From Azolla caroliniana (lineage: Eukaryota; Polypodiophyta), in assembly GCA_043228905.1 (NCBI GenBank), contig JBHGNT010000011.1, positions 2,232,001 to 2,296,000 of the forward strand: a DNA stretch of 64,000 nucleotides, in the 5' to 3' direction. The notes below the pieces were generated by a model. It ran no database searches, was not told where the DNA came from, and saw only the letters and a program-made list of their open reading frames with translations. Position numbers and translations under genes: made by a program. Below are positions 52,644 through 64,000 of the stretch, in pieces; the stretch's first letter is position 1, and the number at the start of each line of letters is the position of its first letter.

Positions 52644-52893
52644 CCACTTACACAGCCATTTTTTCTCCCCTTCGAGCTCCGCCATAGCCCCCATTCTCCA
52701 TCCTCGAAACCCTAATTTCTTCACTCCCCGCCTTCCTCTCTTGTGTTTTATCCCTTCCCAAAGGTAAACACCTAATTTCGCCCTTCAATCCATTGCCTGC
52801 TTCTGGCTCCCTCTGCGGTAGCTTGATATCTCCTTCGAAAAACTCGACTCGTGCTTCACTCCTCTCTCTCTCTCTCTCTCTCTCTCTCCCAAA

Positions 52894-55061
<2,168 letters not shown>

Positions 55062-55664
55062 GGTTTGATAGGCCTGTGTTTTTCTGCTCTAAATCTGTCT
55101 CTGTGTGTTTTTCTTATTTAGAACTATGTTGCTTCTGCTTCTTCTTCTACTAAGACTGGCATCTGTGCTACAAACATCTATGATCTTCATCTTCACCACA
55201 TATTATTAGTATACCTTGCTTTGTATCTTCCCATCTTCTGCTAGATCTAGGTTTCTGTCTGCATCGAATCGGTTTGCTTCCATTTGTGCTGCTCCTTGCA
55301 GCCATCAGGTGTTTCAAGTTTGTATGGTTCCTGTTTTACAAGCCACTGATAATTCAGAGAAAGCTCAATCGATTATGATAATGTGTTGTCACCGATTTAC
55401 CTATTGTGGTGTTATGGATAATCTTGCTTTTTTATCAATTATATGTTTAATCTATCTATGGTAGCCAAATTTATAGGTTATTTGATTTTATCGATAGCTC
55501 ATTATATCAATTTTTATTATTTGATTTGATGGATTAAATTAATCATGTCATGGAGCTAATTGATGAAAGCAAATTACTGCGAGCTTATAAAAGCAGTTCC
55601 AAGTTTAGCAATCTAAATTAATTGCAGTCCCCTAAATTACTCTAATCCTAAATTAATCTAAAAG
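55062..55664. other. Beta-tubulin 3' region
   Basis: T-rich 3' flank; the transcript probably ends within the first few hundred bases. No gene follows. Confidence 0.5.
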
Positions 55665-56130
55665 CAATATTAGAACTAGATTGTTTATCTTGCAATATTA
55701 ATTGAAGTTCCTAAATTAATCTAAAAGCAGTTCGAAGATTAGCAATCTAACTTACTGAGAACTTGGTTAATATTGTGTTTTAATTGCATGTTGTACTCAA
55801 ACCATCCATATTCCAAACATTTCTACACACAGAATCAATCAATCAATAATCCAAACATTTTTACACACATAATCTACACACGTGCATAATCAATCAATTT
55901 AGATTGCTTATCTTGCAATATTAATTGAAGTTATGCTTGGATTAGCAATATTAATTGAAGTTCCTAAATTAATCTAAAAGCAGTTCGAAGATTAGCAATC
56001 TAACTTACCGAGAACTTGGTTAATATTGTGTTTTAATTGCATGTTGTACTCAAACCATCCATATTCCAAACATTTCTACACACACAGAATCAATCAATCA
56101 ATAATCCAAACATTTTTACACACATAATCT
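55665..56130. repeat. Two near-identical tandem copies of a ~215-240-bp repeat
   Basis: The segment from GATTGCTTATCTTGCAATAT through CTAAAAGCAGTTCGAAGATT, GAGAACTTGGTTAATATTGT and CCATCCATATTCCAAACATT to ACACACATAATCTA is at 55680-55874 and again at 55903-56130. Identity looks above 95%, apart from a ~30-bp extra piece near the start of copy 2. It ends in ATCAATCAATAATCCAAACA repeats that continue to 56200. Confidence 0.93.
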
Positions 56131-59100
56131 ATCAATCAATAATCCAAACATTTCTACACACGCGCGCATAATCAATCAATCAATAATCCAAACATTTCTA
56201 CACTATCGCTGAATCAAATGACATTGCACATGCATTTTATTCACTACATCACATTACCTTGCATATAGGGTGCATTTTTAAGTGCACTAGGTTAAAAACA
56301 CCACCATGATGAGCATGGCAAGAGGCCATCTTACATATCAAATCTTGCAAACCTTCATTGACAACGCCATTAAACCCATCTTCCTTAGTTCAAGTCTCGT
56401 ATGGTCCCCCTCACATCTTTCATATAAAAACAATCTATGCAAAAATAATGCGCACACACATGTGCTTCACCCTTCTTGGTGGACATCTGAGTATGATACG
56501 TAAATTATCATTCATGTCTAACAAGTCATCATACTTTTTGCAGGTTACATTGTTGAGTATGGGGTAAGTAAAGTGACATTTCATCCTCCACATTGGTTTT
56601 GATTCCATATAACCTCGCATATCTTTAAATTTTGGTGATGACGTCATAATGCAACTTAAGAAATGTGAAGGCCCTTTGAGAGCCAAGGATCATGGGGGTA
56701 ATGAGATGCTATTGGATTCATTCTGGCATTTGTTTTTTACCTTGCGTTGGGGCCAACTTGAGGAGTTAACATTTGTAGTGTAATATTTGAATTTTGACAT
56801 TGTCTAACATCTTGCCACTTCATCCTTACTACATCTGGTAATCTATCCTTGGATATCAAATACTTCATAGCATCACTTCTTCCGAGCTCCAACAAATAGG
56901 TATTTGAAAAATTCCCTACCTCTTAAACCGGTTCATAATGTCAAGCACACAGGCGAACTAGACGATCTAGCTCTTATTAGTTTTTGTGTACCTTAGGTCT
57001 TTTATTCTCCAGCTCTTAAACCAGTTCATAATGTCGAGCACACAGACGAACTAGAAGATCTGGCTCTTATTAGTTGTGTGTACCTTGTGCCCCTATTATG
57101 TTCCAAGCTTGTTCTTGCAAACTTTTTGCGGATATGCTTGTTAGGTTCGACGATCCTAAAGGACAAGGAGAAGGGTGTGTTCACACGGATGGGCTTCTCG
57201 AGCGAGCCGAGCAAGAAACCGAAGCGGAGCCTCTGGGAGCTCATCAGGTCCCAAGGGAGAAAAAGAGATGGCAAAGGAATGAAAGGAAGAAAAAAGCTTT
57301 TGAAGAGCAAAGCTAAATTTAGAGAAGAACTGCTATCTATATGTGGCTATGGGGTTCTCTATCAAGCAATCCAGGTGAGTAAATCCTGAATGAAAGAGAA
57401 AAGCAAGAAGAAAAAGAAAGAAAGAAGAAAATAGCAAGAGAAAGCACCCACAAGAAGAAGAAGAAGAAGAAGAAGCAGGAGCAGACTAAAAAAGAAGAAG
57501 AAAAAGATCGGAGACGTAACGTTGAGACGAAAGAAGACCCAAGATCTCTGTTTTCCCTGAGGAAAGGCTTGACTTTTTTTAAATCTTTGGGCACATATGT
57601 TAAGCATATGCAACAAGAAGCCATGGGCATCACCATTGTTTGTTTTCTCATCATTGCATGTTGTTGTGAAAGGAAACTTGTGTCAAGGTTTATGATGAGG
57701 GCGCCGATTATGAGGTATCCCTGCACTCCTCTCAGGCTTAGGATGGCAGTGTTGATGTAAGATACCGATGATTGGATCCTTGTGCTACGACCAAAGAAGC
57801 TTGTTTTGGTAGAGCTTCTCCTATGGAACATGCTGGATGTTGTGACCGCATACAACAAGGTGGGACCGTTAACTTATATGAGGGAAGTACGGGCGCTGTG
57901 ATCCCAATGGTGATTCCTATGGTGGCAATTATGTTCAAAGGCAAATCCTAACGCCAAAAATTGATTAAGAGACATCTGGTAAGACATTTGTTTTCAAGAA
58001 CTAGACCCATGTGTTGCTTATAATGAATTGTTTCTAGAATTGGCGATTGGCCCATCATTTTCTCAATGAAGGTCTCTTAGAGAGATTGTATTATTCGTGA
58101 AGATGCAAATTATCCAAATACGTAGGAGACTCTTGGAAGTGACAAAAATAGCTCGAAAGGAAACCCTATTGGATGAAACTTTCATGTATTAAAAAATTGC
58201 TTGGGTGATGGTGGAAATAGCTTGAAAGAAATTTTTAACACATGAAACAATGGGCAAGAAAGCAGTCCTAGAGATGTGGATGGTAGTAAGCTTAATCAGG
58301 CATGGCCAATGATGGGGATGCATCATTGTGGATATAGCCAATAAATAAAATCAGTGATAGTGGAGGAGGTCAGAAAAAAATCTCTAGTGGTCATCTAAAC
58401 ATAAACAAAAACAAGTGCTTCACATCAGCCATGGAATGTGGACATAGAAACTAAATTGCATCTACTTAACCCTACAGCTGTCCATACTATTCTGAACGAA
58501 GGCTGGTTATTTAGGTATAGTTAATACTCGGCTATGAAAATCATCTTACTTGATACTTTAAAGAGTAAGATTTTTGCAATTTAGAGATATTAAGGTTGAT
58601 CAGGTAGAGGCAATTTCACAATGGAAGGATAAAGGAAACAAAAGCTATGGATGAATGTCTGGTGAAGATGAGTTTAATGGTAACGATGAAGTCAATGCTT
58701 TTCTTTGGATCAAGGGAACGCTGAGATGATTACCAACATGAATGCCAACATGAGATGAGATTAAAGCTCCAAGAGAAGAATCTTAAGCATATGAAATGGA
58801 AAGAGAGTTTCTTATCAAATTGAGAATATAAAGTAGTTTGTTGAATCATAATTATTCTCCATACAAGTAAATTTAGACAGAATATGGAATTAATACAAGA
58901 AAAGGCAAAGAAGACACGATTGATGTGCATAACACAAAGCATTTGGAAGAGATAAGAAAGGTGTCTAAGTTGCAAAACATGACAAAGATGATTGAAAAGA
59001 AGTTTTCAGGATCATCAATAGAAGAAGATTTTTTCTGATGTGATGGAGTTTGTTGATTAATAGATCAGAGAGAACCTTGAGGACATGAATGTGGCCTTCG

Positions 59101-62100
59101 TATGCAAATAATACATTTTTTGGGTGGGCAATCTAAATGATGTATTTAGTATCCTTAGAATTCTATCAAACGGAAATGATGAATACAATGAAGAAAGATG
59201 GCGAAGAAGATGAACACAAGTAATGATAGTGATAATAATAAGGATGGGAAGATGAGAACTCATCTTATAGTTCACTTCTTCGTCGCCACTGGTTCAAATC
59301 CACTATGGCATTGCCCTTTCCATCTCATTCTTGTCTCTTGTGTTTGCTTTCTTGCATCCCATCTATCTTTATCTTTATATGATCTGTTCATAGCCTGTTG
59401 TGTATTCTTCTTCTCCATCCTCTTGCCCATATTTCACAGGGTACATTGATATTGCTCTCAAGCGCTTTCTCATTTCGGTGATCCAGAGTTGGTACCAGCC
59501 CTTTCACATGCTTTGATGCTCCAAACTTGGTTTTGGGTCTTTTCACATGCTATAGTGCTATGTACTTGATCCTTGGCTATTTCACGTCACAAGGTGCTTC
59601 AAGATTGTTTCCAAGCCTTTTCTCATTTTTAGGTACCTTTGTTTTGTTCATAGCCTTTTGACATGCTCCAATGTTCTACTCGTAATCGGGGGCCCTCACA
59701 ATGCTCCTTGAGATTGTACATGAGTTTTTGTTCATTTCCATAGACTAAATCTATTGATAAAGATGATGTTAATATTAATGGTTCTTTGATTCCACCATCA
59801 TTTTGTACCACTTCTTGCCATCTCTATTTTGAGGTTGATGTCAATATGATGTTTGTCACTACTAGCAGCTAGCATCCATGATCATCTTTGGTCCTTGTTT
59901 CCATACACTATCTCTAAGTTTCTATTGCTCTTGTTTTCTTATGCCACTGCTAAGCTGCAGTCCTTCAGGGTTTCCAGGTAAGCTCCCTTGGAAGAATCGT
60001 CAATGTGTGTTGGCCCGGTTAGAATTGCCATGAATGGTAGTGACTAGGTAATGCTCAACTTCCGGTGGCAACCAAGGCTTCAAGAGCTATCTGCAAGGTG
60101 CTCATTTGAGTCTCTCGCTCTCACCCGCAATGACATGGCACAATGGACCTCCTAGGGTGGGATGCTGCCAAAAACACTCACTCTCACTCTCACATAAGTG
60201 AAGGTATAAAAACACTAATAATTGCTTCATTAGAGACTTCTTGGATTATAATTGGTTGCTTGTTCACCAACTGAATGTTACATTCTATCTTTAATCACAC
60301 ATTGATATCCCTCTAAATAGATTACTATAATAGGAACAACTTAGCAACCACCATTGTGGCAACAACCTCTTTATCATACGAGGATGGCATGTAAACATGG
60401 CCAGCCCAAGGCTACTGCGTGCCTTATTTCCTAAGCTTAAATGGTGAGTCACCATCAGAATAAGTGAGTGTCTGCATTTTCTCTATACATTTATTGCTAG
60501 CTCTGAGTGACTGACATTCTTCGACCTATATTGGGCAGGTCTTCACCCTCCTAATGTTAAGCTGGCATCTTGTGGTTGCATACTTTGTGTTGCCATGGGC
60601 TATAGAGCTATCACAGATGAGAAAATACTCGGTGATCCAATTGCGTAATCCGTACTCTCAAAGGATGGAAGAAAATATTGGAAACAGCTATTCCTATAGC
60701 CCAAGAAAGAAAGAAAGAAAGAACATATATTAATGCCTTTAAAGAGGCCAAAATGCCTATAAGACCAAACAAGAGATTACATGTTAAAATGTTGTCTTGT
60801 CTTTGAGAACAACAAACCAAAATAAATGTAACTAAGTAAAAAAGTAAATAGAAATAGAATCTCGTGATAAATACATGTAAGATTCTTGAGTCAGGTATAT
60901 TATAATTTTTGTCTTCAAACCATCTCTATCATAGGTCGGTCCAGAATGGAGAGGTCTTTGAAGCAATGGAAGCACGTTGAGGGCGGGAGGCCATTATTTG
61001 TCAATGACAAGTGTGGTGAGATCATGGTTTGTGAGGCCGAGGCTGAGGCCTACGTGAACAACAAATTGTTATGCCCGATCTATTGTAACCTCTTTGAAAT
61101 GTCCTAGTTGGGAACCCATTTGTGTAGCCCTTGATTGACGGGTAGCATGAGTAGGAGTGATGGGGCTAAGGAAAGTTGTGATTGTTCTTTGTTGATGAGC
61201 TTGTGTGGCTGTATTGTTGTCCTAACAACTTCTCCCATGTCTCTTGACTTCTAGCAAGAAAAGCCTTGGGCACCATTGATCTTCATATTCCATTAGTTGT
61301 TGTATTGGGCCGAAGCATGACTAAAAGAGACAATGGTATCTCCATCTTATTTCATATTATGATGACAAACATAGTGTTGTTCAGATTCCACTCCTTGGAT
61401 GACACAATTGGCAAGTTCTTTCTTCTAGAGGTATATGTGCATATTTGCCATGACAAAGAAAAGTTATCTAGCTTAGAAATTGTGTTGCAATATCAGAACT
61501 GATTATGGCTGACCTAGAACACTTGACTTCTAAAAGGAAGTGAAATTTGGGAGCTATATGAACATGCCTATTATTGGGTGTGTGCTAATGTGGAGTTGGA
61601 GGAAGAAACATTATGATGAATGGATAAACCATGAAGTCTCTCTAGCCAACCAACCAAGTGTGAAAGCAATGATAAGGATAATGAAAATCAATGTATGCGT
61701 ACTAATGGTAAAGGAGGTAGAACTAACATCACTCTACCAAAGTATCACAGGAAGAGGAATGTGTGTGACATGGGGTCTCCTCGCCATCACATCATCACGG
61801 GAAGAGAAGTTTGTAGAGACACTAAATAGGGGAGCAAGGAAGAGCAATAAAGAGAGTAAACAAGGAGAGGCTAGAAGGCATTTTAGTTTCCAGAGTAAAT
61901 TCATAGCTCAAGGAAAATTCAAACACATTTACATCAGAATTGATGCTCCTATTCTGCCATGATGTTTTGCAATTACATGGCCTCCAAGGTGCATTCCATT
62001 GTTACACGTAGATCTTCTTTGTGATAATTTTGCTCGATGTATCTCTTGAGATAACCATGTTCCATGCTTCTCTGGAGGTATTTCTCAATAGATACTTCTT

Positions 62101-63599
62101 TCGAGGCAAAATTGAGTGGATGTGTTTAAAACAAGAAGTGTCTCAAAAGACGCATGCACTTGACGTATCTCGACAGAAGCATCGGCAAATAATTGTCTCA
62201 AAAGAAGAGTCTTCTTGGAACAATATAAGGTCTTAACTACAATGGAGAAGTGCGCCTTGGAGGTCAATTTAATTGTTGAAACGTCTTGGTGAAACTGGAA
62301 CACTTGAGTATTATGTATTCTTCTGAATTTCTGTAAAAACTAAGCTATGAGAGGTACTACTACAAGCTAACATGTCTTCAATGTCTTTCATGTCTCCCTT
62401 ATCCTCTTTACAGGGTCTATGGATGCTTCTCTTCTCATGATGATTGGATGACGAGGACACCCCCTGCCATGCATACAAGTTTACATGCCCTCTTCCATTG
62501 ATGTTTAAACCATTTGATAGCACATGGTCATCGTCACTTCTTTACTGCTTCATCTTTAGTATGTATGCACTGATTTTCATGCCATCACTATCCTTTCTTT
62601 TCATTGCTTTCAAAGTTGTTTGGTTGAGTAAGAAGACCTTGTATTTGTCCATAGCTTCTGGGGTTTGTTTCTCCATCTCCGTGTTTTCCTATACTCAAGA
62701 CTTGGCATGTTTGGGTGGTTCCCAACCTCCACTAACCTTGGTTTGGAATTGAGATTTTGGGTCAGCCATGATGGGTTTCAAAATTGCACTGTTTCAAAGT
62801 TACTTTTCTGTTGAGGTGGTTGGACTAGTTGTCTCGGTCTTGCTCCATTTCTCAAGAGAAAGGAGTATGCAATTGGGTCACTAAATTGTTTTGTTGTTTG
62901 GTCAATTGTGTGTGAGAAAACGTGTGTACGGGCTTGGCAACAAACTAACCTTTAGGAGAATGAAGAGCCACAATAAAGGATTGGGAACATGCATGCTTTT
63001 GCTATGCTCTCCCATTTCCATGGCCATTATTGGTTAAGGCTACTCATCTCCCATTACAGATACGAATTGCATAGCTAAGGCGTATCAAAGTAGTAGTGAT
63101 TGGAATTTATATTGAAGGTTGGTTGGTGAGTGACATGATGTTATGACAACGTTTAACAATTGTATCTGGGTGTCCTCATGAGAATAGAACATGGTGAGCG
63201 ATGATCTCCATGATATGCTAATGGTATGGCCCACGTGTCTTATATCCTGGTTCTCTCAGACTCTGCAACATGTTGTCAGTGCAGGTAAGGAGCTATAGAA
63301 GAAATCAATGATATGCTATTGTCATTGCATCTTGCATGCTAGTATAAGGGTTGATTCTCTATGTTCATGGGTCATTGGCCAAATTGGCCAAATTGTCATG
63401 GGTCACTTTTCTTCATCATTTATCAAATGATGGTGGAGTTCACATAAAGGTAATATAATTCTCTCCGGTGTGGTTCAAAGCTGGGACCTACACAAAACGT
63501 TCCTTGATTTTGATATCTCCTTCATGTAATTTGCAAAATCATCCAGCTCTAGGTATGCGAAGTGCCCTTCCTGCCTTGATCTCTAGTTGGTGACAAGAA
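56131..63599. other. Long region without a supported gene
   Basis: No conserved domain was recognised on either strand. The longest frames (57078-57389 +, 57337-57858 -, 61540-61962 +) lack recognisable motifs, and the 57.4-57.6 kb ones follow GAA/AAG repeats. A short duplication (TCTTAAACCGGTTCATAATG near 56922, repeated at 57005) flanks 56920-57080. AAGAAAG repeats lie near 60702. Decayed transposons are likely but could not be named. Confidence 0.45.
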
Positions 63600-63604
63600 A
63601 CTCT

Positions 63605-64000
63605 GAGTTGTCCTATTTCTTTGTGAGCACAATGGGTCATCTAGATATTCATGTACCTTGGTCTCTATATCTATTCTTCCTCTTAAAAAGTTCATGAAGT
63701 GAACTCTGTAGTAAGCCATCTTTGTGAGAAATGGATCCTGTGGTGTGAGCCAAAGCTCTTTAGATACAGATCCGCCATAAATCTTGCTGCAGTACTTAGT
63801 TCCTTTCATCATTTTGATGTGGTGTACATATCCAAAGGGTGTCAAGTTCTTGAACTTGGGCTCATTGTTGTTGAACCATGTCATTAGTTGTCCTATTTCT
63901 TTGTGAGCACAATGGGTCATCTAGATATTCATGTACCTTGGTCTCTATATCTATTCTTCCTCTTAAAAAGTTCATGAAGTGAACTTTGTAGTAAGCCATC
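63605..64000. repeat. ~280-bp tandem repeat running off the right edge
   Basis: The block from TTGTCCTATTTCTTTGTGAG to CTTTGTAGTAAGCCATC is present at 63609-63721 and again at 63889-64000, with about one mismatch in ~113 bases. The second copy is cut by the window end. A 123-codon minus-strand frame (63920-63549) spans the unit, but the two copies fall in different frames, and its product matches nothing I recognise. Confidence 0.9.

Noticed and set aside
52020-52715. 231-codon plus-strand frame upstream of tubulin
   Set aside because: It runs through CATA microsatellites, the E2F boxes, the TATA box and the leader of beta-tubulin, and has no domain; it is promoter sequence.
57337-57858. Minus-strand 173-codon frame, considered as a plant membrane protein of the DUF599 type
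   Set aside because: The resemblance is limited to a few residues (SLRG..GYLIIGA), conserved motifs are missing and the end is encoded by a GAA/AAG repeat.
59270-59330. Possible tRNA (GGTTCAAATCC near 59290)
   Set aside because: Only a B-box-like string; no A box at the right distance and no cloverleaf.
61540-61962. 140-codon plus-strand frame
   Set aside because: No recognisable domain, no splice or promoter context and composition like the surrounding non-coding DNA; too weak to call a gene.

Overview
This window is nuclear DNA of a land plant, most likely a non-seed plant such as a fern. Three things point that way. Its genes are broken by GT-AG introns. One gene encodes a plastid maltose exporter, which implies a starch-making chloroplast. 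Another encodes a full-length bacterial-type phosphate acetyltransferase (Pta), an enzyme known from algae, mosses and other seed-free plants and generally regarded as absent from seed plants. A very large intronless PLS-type PPR gene and abundant Ty1-copia remnants fit as well. The species cannot be read from the sequence.

Layout. 1-9.6 kb is a transposon graveyard on the left: a decayed Ty1-copia element cut by the window edge, a decayed LINE split by an 837-bp solo LTR with a perfect 5-bp target duplication, a SINE-like unit, and three copies of a ~290-bp tandem repeat. 10.4-18.7 kb holds the 13-exon pta gene (781 aa) on the + strand. 21.3-27.4 kb holds a 9-exon MEX1-type maltose exporter (464 aa) on the - strand; two of its introns carry tandem arrays. 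27.4-32.8 kb is intergenic, with a 3-copy repeat and a hAT-type MITE with an 8-bp target duplication. 32.9-33.5 kb encodes an unrecognised acidic three-helix membrane protein (- strand). 37.0-38.3 kb is a 4-exon PC4/KIWI transcriptional coactivator (105 aa, + strand). 39.9-43.6 kb is an intronless PPR protein of about 1,246 aa (- strand). 45.5-50 kb is a second transposon cluster: a Ty3-gag fragment, a solo LTR inserted inside an older repeat, and a deleted, apparently chimeric copia element. 52.9-55.1 kb is a complete 3-exon beta-tubulin gene (446 aa, + strand), whose first intron contains a minisatellite ending at the splice acceptor. 55.1-64 kb has no gene I can support.

The genes are ordinary unrelated nuclear genes and do not form an operon-like unit. 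Loose themes are organelle metabolism (Pta for acetyl-CoA/acetyl-phosphate, MEX1 for starch breakdown, PPR for organelle RNA) and proliferation (tubulin and PC4 both have E2F-like TTTTCCCGC boxes upstream). The most distinctive features are the tandem repeats inside introns of otherwise normal genes and the layered, datable transposon insertions. I did not find a convincing new multi-gene system. Exon coordinates were assigned by eye from reading frame, phase and splice signals; all three long spliced models (pta, MEX1, tubulin) and PC4 sum to an exact multiple of three.
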